This document shows positions 27,233 through 35,258 of a stretch of 64,000 nucleotides of DNA, in pieces. Under the pieces are notes generated by a model. The model had not been told where the DNA came from, did no database searches, and saw only the letters and a program-made list of their open reading frames with translations. The stretch lies in the NCBI GenBank assembly GCA_009780065.1, contig WRAS01000001.1, positions 295,750-359,749 of the forward strand, read 5' to 3'. Source of the DNA: Bacillota bacterium. GTDB taxonomy: Bacteria; Bacillota; Clostridia; Christensenellales; UBA1242. The position numbers were made by a program, and so were the translations under genes. Position 1 is the first letter of the stretch; each line of letters begins with the position of its first letter.

Positions 27233-28063
27233 TCAGTTTGTTATAGGCTTGTATTTTTCTATTAACTTGTGGAACTTTTCTGTATATCTTTTTATCTTCT
27301 CGGCATCTTTTTGGGGGTCTAACATATTGGGTGTTCCTTTGCCACTAATCATAATATACTTTTTGCCATCACCAGTCCATTCATGATATGTCACAAGTGA
27401 CCCACCGGAGACTTGTGGGTTCTGTGCAATAATTTGAGCATGCTCGTCCATAGTATGGAATTTAAAGCCAAAGTCAAGATGTTTTAAATTTGGCATAGTA
27501 CGATATATTGAAATATCATAATTTTCTATTTTTTTACCGCTGAACTCAAAACTCTCAATACCTAAATTACGAATTGGCTCAATATCAACAAGACTACTTG
27601 ACGACCAAACCATATCACCAAAAGCAAGATGTTTTAAGTTCGGTGCAGTTTGAACACCATTAAGTGAATTTAGTCGTGTGAAGTCGTAAAGTGCCATCCC
27701 CATAAGATTTTTGTTCTTTGACATATCCCAAAGTTTTGTAATGTGTTGATTATGATAAAAGTTTACAAACTCAATGTTGGGCAAAGTTCCCAGAAGTGAT
27801 AAATCTTGAACAGACTTATTTTTGAAAAACTCAACATTTTTTAACTTATGTCCATAGGTTTTAATAAAGTATTCAAACGTATTTTGATTAAGTCCCATTA
27901 TTTGAACGAAATCGGTGTTTTGGTATTCTGTTATTTTGTCGATATCTTGTGTTGTAATTTTACCACCACCAATATCGGCGCTTTCATTATACAAACGAAC
28001 AACTTTATTTTCTGTGTCTTCGGAAACAAATTTCATTAAGTTAGAAAACTCTTGATAGGTCAT
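27233..28063 (-). CDS. Leucine-rich-repeat-like cytoplasmic protein
   Basis: 276 aa, no signal peptide or helix. The central part (about 85-215) has irregular LRR-like units (LPNIEFVNFYHNQHI, APNLKHLAFGDM, MPNLKHLDFGFKF). Similar internal LRR-like proteins occur in many bacteria with no clear role. The C-terminal 60 residues are basic and helical. It is leaderless by sequence: TTGCTA, 17 bp, TATAAT, five nucleotides, ATG on the minus strand. Confidence 0.7.
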   Translation of the reverse strand: MTYQEFSNLMKFVSEDTENKVVRLYNESADIGGGKITTQDIDKITEYQNTDFVQIMGLNQNTFEYFIKTYGHKLKNVEFFKNKSVQDLSLLGTLPNIEFVNFYHNQHITKLWDMSKNKNLMGMALYDFTRLNSLNGVQTAPNLKHLAFGDMVWSSSSLVDIEPIRNLGIESFEFSGKKIENYDISIYRTMPNLKHLDFGFKFHTMDEHAQIIAQNPQVSGGSLVTYHEWTGDGKKYIMISGKGTPNMLDPQKDAEKIKRYTEKFHKLIEKYKPITN

Positions 28064-28068
28064 ACTAC

Positions 28069-28097
28069 ATTATATCGATTTTTGTAACATCTAGCAA
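28069..28097 (-). promoter_or_regulatory. Leaderless promoter of the 28063 gene
   Basis: Minus strand TTGCTA, 17-bp spacer, TATAAT, 5 nt, ATG. Confidence 0.65.
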
Positions 28098-28149
28098 TTC
28101 CATTTTAGTTTTAGATATATCTTAAGTCAATGCGAATCATGTGCAAATG

Positions 28150-28219
28150 GCGGTTCGATTCTTGTCCCCAATAGTCCACCACTATAGACTAAGTCGAACT
28201 CGATAAGTTCGACTTTTTT
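28150..28219 (+). other. tRNA-tail-like sequence followed by a terminator
   Basis: GGTTCGATT (T-loop-like) and, 20 nt later, a CCACCA end are followed by AAGTCGAAC / GTTCGACTT plus a T6 run (28191-28219). The T stem does not pair properly and no 5' acceptor partner (GGACTAT) is found upstream, so this is not an intact tRNA. It may be a tRNA remnant or the 3' end of an unrecognised small RNA. The rest of the 28064-28244 gap is otherwise empty. Confidence 0.35.
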
Positions 28220-28244
28220 CGTTTTACACAGATGGTGAATGAAT

Positions 28245-28751
28245 TCACTTCTTCTTGCTAACATATTCAACAGATTTTTTCAATAATTCCATCACCATTT
28301 CTTTATTCGTCCAACTTTGGCCGATGAGAATTGCCCACCAGTATGGACCCTTTGGAAACTTGGCGCGGTCAATCCTGTGAGATTTTGAGATGGTGGCGGC
28401 ATACTCATCAGTAATCCACACGATGAGCAGAACCCCAGCGTCCGTTCCGTATGCGAGCGCAAAGGTCTTATTCTTCCAGCGCAGCGAGTGCGGCATTTGT
28501 GGATCATCAGTTCTTTCTTTGATCGTGATGTCAATATCGCCCATGGTACGGGCCCAGTCCACTATATTTTGGCGTGTGATGGTAGACAGCGCCATGCCAT
28601 TTAAGGAGAGATCCGTTATGTACTCGCGAACATATTCACGGCTTTGGCGATTTTCGCCAGCTTTGATAAACACACCAAAGACGAGCCATGTCAGCACGAA
28701 CGCGCCTGCAAATGCACCGATTGCGATTAGAATATAGACAAATATCTCCAC
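28245..28751 (-). CDS. Membrane-anchored YjbR/MmcQ-like protein
   Basis: 168 aa. One N-terminal helix (FVYILIAIGAFAGAFVLTWLVFGVF) precedes a domain with SLRWKNKTFALAY, RIDRAKFPKGPYWWAILIGQSW and LLKKSVEYV, which fits the YjbR/MmcQ (double-wing, DNA-binding-like) family; the membrane anchor is unusual for that family. Start is a GTG sharing one base with the stop of the upstream 1355-residue surface protein (TAGTG), with an aggaggggtta SD, so the two genes are translationally coupled. Function unknown. Confidence 0.7.
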   Translation of the reverse strand: MEIFVYILIAIGAFAGAFVLTWLVFGVFIKAGENRQSREYVREYITDLSLNGMALSTITRQNIVDWARTMGDIDITIKERTDDPQMPHSLRWKNKTFALAYGTDAGVLLIVWITDEYAATISKSHRIDRAKFPKGPYWWAILIGQSWTNKEMVMELLKKSVEYVSKKK

Positions 28752-31700
28752 TAACCCCTCCTTCTATTCCGTTCAATCAACACAAACAACAATCCCGCAA
28801 GCAGCCCGATTGCCCCGCCCGCCACTGCAGCAATATGCCAAAAACTTAAATCCATGCCGTTGTCATCCGGGATGAACGGTGCAGGGCGGGTTAAGTGAAA
28901 TACGTCGCCAAGAGAGAGGTATGATTCATTGTTTGTTGGCGGGTTGCCTAATGCACGAACTGAAAATATGTGGGTGCCGATTGCGAGACGTTCATCGTTT
29001 GGCGTGAATATAGTGATGCTCTGTCCGACAGTAGCGATGCGAACCCCGTTGAGATAAATTGCATAGCCTGATGACCCTGTGACACCTATCCACGTTAACT
29101 CATTCGCATTAGTGTCATAACTAACATTGATTGGTGCAGTAAGACGGTTAGGCAAGGTTGGCTCCGGTTCAGGCTCGTTCGGTAATTGTCCAGGCGGGTT
29201 GGTGTTGTTACCGATTTGGTGGACTAGGATATTGGAAACTGCAAGCATATTTTCGTTTGTGCCTAGAGCCTGGATTTGTATAGTGTAGTTCGCACTCATG
29301 AAATGTGCGATTGACAGACCGTTAATTCGTGCTGGAACAATTAACCACTCGACAAGTACTTCATCAATTTTGATAAGTATTTTATACTCATATGCGCCTG
29401 GGTAAGTGTCCCAGTTTAGAAAATGTGTTCCCGATACGCGAACAACAAATTCATTATTAATTGGCAACTCTATCTCAACGTAATGCGAAACCTCGCCGGG
29501 ATTGGAGTCATTCCACCATTGGCTCGTGCTTGTCGCAATAATTTCAATATCGTTGTTACCTACACCCAGCCAAGTTGCAAGAGCAGTCAAATTCACCGCA
29601 GTTATCGTGGTCGTCATGCGATATGTTCCGTTGACATAAATTCGATACCCTGTTGCGTTTGAAACGGTGTTCCACAAAATTGTGTCTGCTGCGATGATTG
29701 CGTTTGGCGTGCCAAGTTGCTGTGGGTTGATAATTTCAACGTCATCATCTGGCGGCTCGGTTGGCAGGTCTGGTAGCGGAGTTGAACCTGTCGTATTCTC
29801 GTTTTCATCATCAACAATAAACATTGCCCCATAACTTTGGTAACTGTGCCGCGCAGTCACATTGTCACCAACGGCACGAACTTGGACAATGAAACAGCCT
29901 TGTGGGATTTGATAGTTGGCAAGGTTGACAAAGTTGTAGCCTGGATGTACCAAGAGTACCGCCATGCCGTTGATATAAATTCTGTATCCGACCGAGTTAG
30001 AGACATGTGACCACCCAAACACAAGGTCGGTTAAAGTAACTGGGTTAGGTGTTGCCAGTTGCGGCAAGTTCATGTTCGGTGGCTCTAGAGGCGGCAAACC
30101 GGTTGGCGGCGGGTCTTGTGCTCCTTGCCCGTGAGATTGCCATACGGCAAATAACTCTAAATCATCACCAACCATAAATGCCGTTGGATTGGAGATAAGC
30201 GTTCCCCCAACAGTGGTCGAGAAACCCATCAACTGAAACCAAAAACCATTAGACTGTATCGGAATCAATGGATCCAGACCCGAAAGAGTGAACAAGTTTT
30301 GCACTCCGGCACTTGCGAACCCTTGTGTAAGTGCTGTGGACATCCCCACATTAAAATTCGTGTTAAAGTGAATTGTCAAATGAATCGGCCGCCATACGGC
30401 AAACAAAGTTACTGGCACAGTATTTCCGGTTGCAAGTGAAGGCACGCGAAGCGTTGCCGTAGGTGCATATTCTACGATACCAGCTTGCGCCTGTGCAAAG
30501 TTTGTGTTCCATCCCACAAAAGTGTTGTATTCATAATTCTGAGGCAGGAAGTCGCCAAGATTAATCTCCATTTGTGCATAACTAAACTGCATTTGCGGCG
30601 ACGGGGACTTATCAAGAGTTGACAATGAAAAGTCTAGTTGCAACCATGTGTCCGTCAATCTGCGCCACACCGCCCAAATTTCCGTGCTAGCATGCAACAG
30701 CGGCTGGTCAAATGTCGCACTTAACGGCCAAATAGGATTGTCTGATGCATCTGTGTGAATCAAACCGATTCGTGCGTTGTATTCACTGATAGCCCAGCCG
30801 ACATGCACAGCATCCGCTGTTGCGGGTAATTGTGCGAAGGCGAATGGCAGTTGGTTTCCCGTTCCGTTCGAATTTGTAACATACACACCGGGTCGCTTAA
30901 AATACCGAGTCACGGTTGGCCGTGTTACCAACATTCCATCACCACCGTGTATCGTCAAGGTCTGGGTAGGGTTGAATTGGTAAACGGCGAAAAGTGATAA
31001 TGGGACATTTGTATAAGTATTTGTAATTGCAATGCTTCCGCTGACATGAAAATCAACCACACCTTGGCTGGCATTTGCGCTTGATGATGTGAAACCTATA
31101 AATTCGATTCCACGGGTTGCCATCTCGGCAATCATTTCCTGTGTAAATATTTCATTAAACAAATCATTCACCATAATGTTGCCAACCTCGCGGAATTCGC
31201 GGATGGTGTCGACACCTGTGTGCAGGTTAAACAAAACACTCGCGGGCCTTATTGTGAGATTGTATTGTGCGAAGTCGAATGTCGGACGCAATGGATTATC
31301 CAGCGCAGGAACCCAATGTGCCCAATCGTCGCGGTTTGTTCCTGCAAGATTAATAGACTCATTGCGTACTTGATTCATTCGGTGTAATATTGTCACACCT
31401 TCATAATTTCCATTTGTAATAGTATAATTATTGTCAAAAAATAGGTTGTCGGAAGCAACACTTACGTGCGTCTCCGGATTACCTACCGACAATGTTGTTT
31501 GGGAACTTTGCAAAGAAAGAGTGTTCATAGTTCTCCCTGATGTTGCGCCGTTTCCGATAATCTGACCAAGTTGTGCATGTGTCAATGAACCACCAAGGCG
31601 TATTTCACCCATGTTGTAAAGGTTGCTATACAGTGTATTGCTGTTGATGTTATTCATCGAGGAGCCAAGTATTCCTCCAACACCCCTTGCTATGGCAATT

Positions 31701-32818
31701 TGACCTGTGTTAAGGTCCGCCACTGTGACATCACCTATATTATAACTGTTGACAATGACAATCGACCGACCAGCCACCGCACCAGAACCTTGACCGATAA
31801 GACCGCCCGCAGTTGTTACAGAACCAACGTTAATATTTCCATAGTTTGCAAGATTAATGAATGTTGGATTATTAATGCCATCTGCTAATCCTATTACGCC
31901 ACCAAGATGAGCTTGAAGTTCTCCCGGTATGTTAACTCCGTAGATGTTCGCCCTGTTTACAAGGTTTATACCATTTGCACCGGTTGAAGCACCCATGACA
32001 GCACCAAAACTATTATGGTCTTCTCCGAATATATGTGTTGATAGATTTACGCTACCTGATATTGTGATGTTTTTGAAAAGAGCACCTATGCCATAGCCCG
32101 CCAGCATGCCAATATAATGAGTAGATTGAGAAGCAGAAGTTCTTAATGCATTAATATTGCCATGCACGTTTAAATTGTTAATAACTCCCGTAACTGTACC
32201 GAATAGACCAAAAGAATGGCTTTGGTTCGGCATACTTTCTGAACGCAAAGTGCTTGGCAGTGACACTGTAAAAAAACTTCCATCGAAAATCCCATCAAAT
32301 GCATGAGCCAGTCCTGACCATCCACCACCAATTGCCACCCACTCTCGCGCCGTCAAATCAATATTATTTGTCAACTTAAAGTGCGTGTTTGTAAAAGCGT
32401 GTCCATCTATTGCAGTCGTAACATTCAACCGCCCGCCATTCACAAGGAATGCAAGCCGAGCCATCTCACCCGCATTTCCAATCGCAATAGGGTTTGCTTC
32501 CGTTCCAACGGTTGGGTTTCGTTCATCACCACCATTAATACCGTGCCAACCGCCAACAGTCATTACAACCGGTCCTGGCCATTCCGTGTCTGTCCAATCG
32601 GGTGCAGAACCCCACGGCGCAAAACGAATGTCGTTTGAAACCCAAATACCTGTGTCAATGTTGCCAGGCAACAATGGCCCGGATGCTTCATTTGTCAATG
32701 GTTGCCAACTTGTAAACCCAATACCCGCTATCAACATCAAGCACAAACACCCAGCCATCATCAAAGAGAGCGCCCTACCAGGACGCCACCAGTTTATAAC
32801 TCGGTTAACGTTTTTCAC
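28751..32818 (-). CDS. Giant surface protein: GLUG-type beta-helix region, InlB repeats, FN3-like units, C-terminal anchor
   Basis: 1355 aa. Signal sequence (ALSLMMAGCLCLMLIAGIGF), then a GLUG-like region (about 100-430; FDGIFDGSFFTVSLP, NLNVHGNI, FKNITISGSVNL), four or so InlB-type units (about 500-890; ending LFAVY, AVW), then four FN3-like units with the recurring GYRIYVNG / GYAIYLNG motif, and a C-terminal helix (IAAVAGGAIGLLAGLLFVLI) with ERNRRRG tail. No LPXTG. Starts with GTG six nucleotides after a TATAAT on the minus strand and without an SD, a leaderless-type start. It is the largest of at least six related surface proteins in the window. Confidence 0.82.
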   Translation of the reverse strand: MKNVNRVINWWRPGRALSLMMAGCLCLMLIAGIGFTSWQPLTNEASGPLLPGNIDTGIWVSNDIRFAPWGSAPDWTDTEWPGPVVMTVGGWHGINGGDERNPTVGTEANPIAIGNAGEMARLAFLVNGGRLNVTTAIDGHAFTNTHFKLTNNIDLTAREWVAIGGGWSGLAHAFDGIFDGSFFTVSLPSTLRSESMPNQSHSFGLFGTVTGVINNLNVHGNINALRTSASQSTHYIGMLAGYGIGALFKNITISGSVNLSTHIFGEDHNSFGAVMGASTGANGINLVNRANIYGVNIPGELQAHLGGVIGLADGINNPTFINLANYGNINVGSVTTAGGLIGQGSGAVAGRSIVIVNSYNIGDVTVADLNTGQIAIARGVGGILGSSMNNINSNTLYSNLYNMGEIRLGGSLTHAQLGQIIGNGATSGRTMNTLSLQSSQTTLSVGNPETHVSVASDNLFFDNNYTITNGNYEGVTILHRMNQVRNESINLAGTNRDDWAHWVPALDNPLRPTFDFAQYNLTIRPASVLFNLHTGVDTIREFREVGNIMVNDLFNEIFTQEMIAEMATRGIEFIGFTSSSANASQGVVDFHVSGSIAITNTYTNVPLSLFAVYQFNPTQTLTIHGGDGMLVTRPTVTRYFKRPGVYVTNSNGTGNQLPFAFAQLPATADAVHVGWAISEYNARIGLIHTDASDNPIWPLSATFDQPLLHASTEIWAVWRRLTDTWLQLDFSLSTLDKSPSPQMQFSYAQMEINLGDFLPQNYEYNTFVGWNTNFAQAQAGIVEYAPTATLRVPSLATGNTVPVTLFAVWRPIHLTIHFNTNFNVGMSTALTQGFASAGVQNLFTLSGLDPLIPIQSNGFWFQLMGFSTTVGGTLISNPTAFMVGDDLELFAVWQSHGQGAQDPPPTGLPPLEPPNMNLPQLATPNPVTLTDLVFGWSHVSNSVGYRIYINGMAVLLVHPGYNFVNLANYQIPQGCFIVQVRAVGDNVTARHSYQSYGAMFIVDDENENTTGSTPLPDLPTEPPDDDVEIINPQQLGTPNAIIAADTILWNTVSNATGYRIYVNGTYRMTTTITAVNLTALATWLGVGNNDIEIIATSTSQWWNDSNPGEVSHYVEIELPINNEFVVRVSGTHFLNWDTYPGAYEYKILIKIDEVLVEWLIVPARINGLSIAHFMSANYTIQIQALGTNENMLAVSNILVHQIGNNTNPPGQLPNEPEPEPTLPNRLTAPINVSYDTNANELTWIGVTGSSGYAIYLNGVRIATVGQSITIFTPNDERLAIGTHIFSVRALGNPPTNNESYLSLGDVFHLTRPAPFIPDDNGMDLSFWHIAAVAGGAIGLLAGLLFVLIERNRRRG

Positions 32819-32824
32819 GCTGTT

Positions 32825-32830
32825 ATTATA
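32825..32830 (-). promoter_or_regulatory. -10 element, leaderless GTG start of the giant surface protein
   Basis: Minus strand TATAAT, six nucleotides, GTG. The -35 (TGAATA at 17 bp) is weak. Confidence 0.5.
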
Positions 32831-32887
32831 TGGTTTCGGGATGGAATTATTCAGGTGGCTGTGAACAGAGTTAAGACCGCTACATTA

Positions 32888-32963
32888 TGTTCGAACCAAT
32901 ATTTCTAGTAATGTGGTCGGCGTTGTATAAAAGAGAAAAATAGTGTCATGCTGGCACTATTTT
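32888..32963 (+). repeat. Intergenic element copy 2, ending in a terminator-like hairpin
   Basis: GTTCGAACCA, TGGTCGGC and an A-rich stretch lead to AAAATAGTG ... CACTATTTT (32937-32963), the same order as at 27119-27212. No plus-strand gene lies upstream to explain a terminator here, so the element may itself be transcribed. Confidence 0.45.
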
Positions 32964-32971
32964 AAAAAGCC

Positions 32972-33000
32972 TGTATTTTGATTCATGTTGCTGCTATAAT
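32972..33000 (+). promoter_or_regulatory. Leaderless promoter of the 33006 gene
   Basis: TGTATT, 17-bp spacer, TATAAT, 5 nt, ATG; no SD. Confidence 0.55.
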
Positions 33001-33005
33001 TAAGA

Positions 33006-33272
33006 ATGCTGCTAGTGATACAATACATAGGTTTATTTTTACTCATATTAACCATTTTTCCAATAGTTCTTTTGGTGCAACTTATTTGGTTCCCAGGCGT
33101 AATAATTCTCAGGATTTGCAGAGCAAAAATTAAAATTTTCAATGTAAAATTTAATTCCTCACCAAAGATTTTTGACCCTCTGTGGGGATTATGGGCATTC
33201 GCAATTATGGGCATATACTTTATACAATGCCAGAGATATAAGAAGACCATCGACAAAAGTGAGGTAATTTAA
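33006..33272 (+). CDS. Small membrane protein, operon with the next gene
   Basis: 88 aa with two hydrophobic segments (about 3-37 and 59-73) and a basic C-terminus. No family recognised. The ATG is five nucleotides beyond a TATAAT. Its stop codon abuts the start of the PH-like membrane protein that follows, so they are cotranscribed and probably act together. Confidence 0.6.
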   Translation: MLLVIQYIGLFLLILTIFPIVLLVQLIWFPGVIILRICRAKIKIFNVKFNSSPKIFDPLWGLWAFAIMGIYFIQCQRYKKTIDKSEVI

Positions 33273-33815
33273 ATGGAACAACAATTTCGCGAAAGATTTA
33301 GCAGTAAGATGATTTCTTATCATTTTTCATGTGTAGACAGCAGGATAGAAGCACGTATGAGATTAAAGTTAGTTTTATCCGTAGTTTTGGGTTTCTCGGT
33401 TGCGCCAATTGTCATAATTACCTTTTTATCTTTTCGCATTCAACCGACTGGATGGTTTCTTGCAATTCCTATTGGATTGGGTTCTTTATTTTTAATAATT
33501 GGATTATTGGTGATAAAAGAATCTCGAGCACGCTTGGTAATTGATTATTATGGTTTAACTACAACTGGTGTTATTTACCCAAAACCAACCCAAATATCGT
33601 GGCACGAGATAACCAAATTCCAATCATCAATTCTGTCCGAATCAGAGCAGCAAAGAATGTTTATTTACACTACTGGTGCAAACGGGGAAAACAAGAGACG
33701 TATCTTTTTTGAAATTCATCCCGAGATCATTGAAATAATCCGTCGTCACATAGCAAACAGGTCTGATTTGATGGAACAACTTGATAAAGAATTATATAAA
33801 ACCATCTCTGTCTAA
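33273..33815 (+). CDS. Membrane protein with a PH-like C-terminal domain
   Basis: 180 aa. A polar N-terminus, two membrane helices (about 31-50 and 58-78), then a domain of the kind LVIDYYGLTTTGVIY ... ISWHEITKF that fits a bacterial PH-like fold (inferred from the turn-rich beta pattern and the WxEI motif). The start directly follows the preceding stop with a gaggt SD. The 3' end overlaps the convergent minus-strand gene by 24 bp. Confidence 0.6.
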   Translation: MEQQFRERFSSKMISYHFSCVDSRIEARMRLKLVLSVVLGFSVAPIVIITFLSFRIQPTGWFLAIPIGLGSLFLIIGLLVIKESRARLVIDYYGLTTTGVIYPKPTQISWHEITKFQSSILSESEQQRMFIYTTGANGENKRRIFFEIHPEIIEIIRRHIANRSDLMEQLDKELYKTISV

Positions 33816-34718
33816 ATCTGTGTATTCTGTGATTGTGGATCTTGTGTTTTTTTGTGGGGAATAAAAATATACCTGTCTGACTCTGCTAAACATCAATTGA
33901 TGCAATTTGTCTTCGGCTAATAAATTACTTTTGCCTTGCTGGTGAAATTGTGCTTCGCGATTAATTATTCCCGCCATGACAGCTTTTTTTGCCGAAGTAA
34001 CCAAAGGTAAATTTTTCTGGGCTTTTTTAACTGCATCAACATAAAGAGTGTTAAATAGTTCATCTTTCTCAGTTATCTCAGTTTCCGAATAATCCATAAC
34101 TCTTAATGAATCAGACGATTCGATGCCCAAAAACCCTAATTTTTTCGTGTCGACCCCACCTTGCAAAAAATCTCTGAAATCAACCCACCAATCTGACATC
34201 CAGATCTCGGCACTTGCCCTGAATAAATTTGCATCCGCCTTTTCCAAGGTATGATAATTTTCCAGCAATGCCATATATCGTCCGTCTAGGATGTTTCTGC
34301 CTGGAAAAGTTTTGTCCCTTTGTGAAAGTGCAAATGCTTCTCTTTTAACATTGTTTGCGTTCATCATTGATGCAAGAGCATCCATCTCTTGCGCAACAAG
34401 ATCGGCATATACAGTAACAGAGAAGTCAAGTTCGAATGCACTTGCAGGTAATCTGATATCAAAACGCTGTATAATTTCTTTTTGCTTGTTTGGTATTTGG
34501 GCAATATCACTGATAATTGTATCTACAGGTAACTTTTTTGCCCAAGATTCGAACAATCCAAGTTGTGCAAGAAGGTTCCCTAATGCGACAGATTTTTTAT
34601 CAATATCATCAATCTCGTCCACCAATTTAAATGTTAATCCGGTGTGCCATTCATCTTTTTTGACAGCATCATAAATATGTTTTGGCGAGGATATTTTTTT
34701 CTCATCAGAAAGTTCCAT
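33792..34718 (-). CDS. Protein of unknown function, leaderless
   Basis: 308 aa, soluble, largely helical by composition, no signal peptide. No motif recognised; it contains an aromatic patch (WMSDWWVDFRDF) and a basic, polar C-terminus. The minus strand shows a near-ideal promoter (TTGAAA, 17 bp, TATAAT) with ATG eight nucleotides beyond the -10 and no SD, which fixes the start. Tail-to-tail overlap with the 33273 gene. Confidence 0.6.
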   Translation of the reverse strand: MELSDEKKISSPKHIYDAVKKDEWHTGLTFKLVDEIDDIDKKSVALGNLLAQLGLFESWAKKLPVDTIISDIAQIPNKQKEIIQRFDIRLPASAFELDFSVTVYADLVAQEMDALASMMNANNVKREAFALSQRDKTFPGRNILDGRYMALLENYHTLEKADANLFRASAEIWMSDWWVDFRDFLQGGVDTKKLGFLGIESSDSLRVMDYSETEITEKDELFNTLYVDAVKKAQKNLPLVTSAKKAVMAGIINREAQFHQQGKSNLLAEDKLHQLMFSRVRQVYFYSPQKNTRSTITEYTDLDRDGFI

Positions 34719-34726
34719 AAGGATAT

Positions 34727-34755
34727 ATTATACAATAAAACTAACCCATTTTCAA
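34727..34755 (-). promoter_or_regulatory. Leaderless promoter of the 34718 gene
   Basis: Minus strand TTGAAA, 17-bp spacer, TATAAT, 8 nt, ATG. Confidence 0.7.
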
Positions 34756-35258
34756 TACCACGTTGTCAATTCATCATGCAGATAGGCAAGTGAAGAAGTA
34801 TTATTCTTTCGCCAACCTTTTTGTACGCGCTGTTCAATTTTTCCTGCACTGTTAACCGCACGTGTTATATCTACATCATTCTTAATGACCGAGTTCTTTA
34901 TATCAATAATTTGTGGAATATTTTGTCTGAAATCCACAATGTAAAAGGGAACCTGATTCAATTTAACGTCTTTGCCATAACGCAATACATATGCCAATGC
35001 CCAATGTGTGTTATCAATGAAAATTTTGCCGCTGGATCCTATGACAACCTTTATTGGTCTGGACTCTGTTGAATACGTCATGCTTTTGATTCGTTCGACT
35101 TCGAACGACAATCTTTCATTATCATCTTTCCACTTGCCACGATGCGTACCGAACAGAACATAATCATACCCGACATCTTTACCTTGTTTAATTATATCTT
35201 TGTTTTTTTGTGTGCTGTCATATGCAACGTGTTTAGTTTCCAGATCCAGCAATTTCAT
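34752..35258 (-). CDS. ParB/sulfiredoxin-fold-like protein coupled to the cysteine synthase gene
   Basis: 168 aa from the ATG at 35258; the ORF-track start lies deep inside the upstream gene. The middle (IKVVIGSSGKIFIDNTHWALAYVLRYG, then VPFYIVDF) matches the pattern of the ParB/Srx fold (v-x-x-x-G-x-I-x-IDG-x-HR-x-A), though the usual DGHHR reads DNTHW. ParB/Srx-fold serine kinases (SerK, SbnI) make O-phosphoserine for cysteine-synthase-like partners, so pairing with the upstream gene is suggestive. Its start overlaps the end of that gene by 26 bp with gcgagg just upstream, implying coupled translation. Function is inferred, not shown. Confidence 0.6.
   Translation of the reverse strand: MKLLDLETKHVAYDSTQKNKDIIKQGKDVGYDYVLFGTHRGKWKDDNERLSFEVERIKSMTYSTESRPIKVVIGSSGKIFIDNTHWALAYVLRYGKDVKLNQVPFYIVDFRQNIPQIIDIKNSVIKNDVDITRAVNSAGKIEQRVQKGWRKNNTSSLAYLHDELTTWY

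Noticed and set aside
27132-27386. Plus-strand ORF of 84 aa
   Set aside because: It spans the terminator hairpin and the 3' end of the better-supported minus-strand LRR-like gene.
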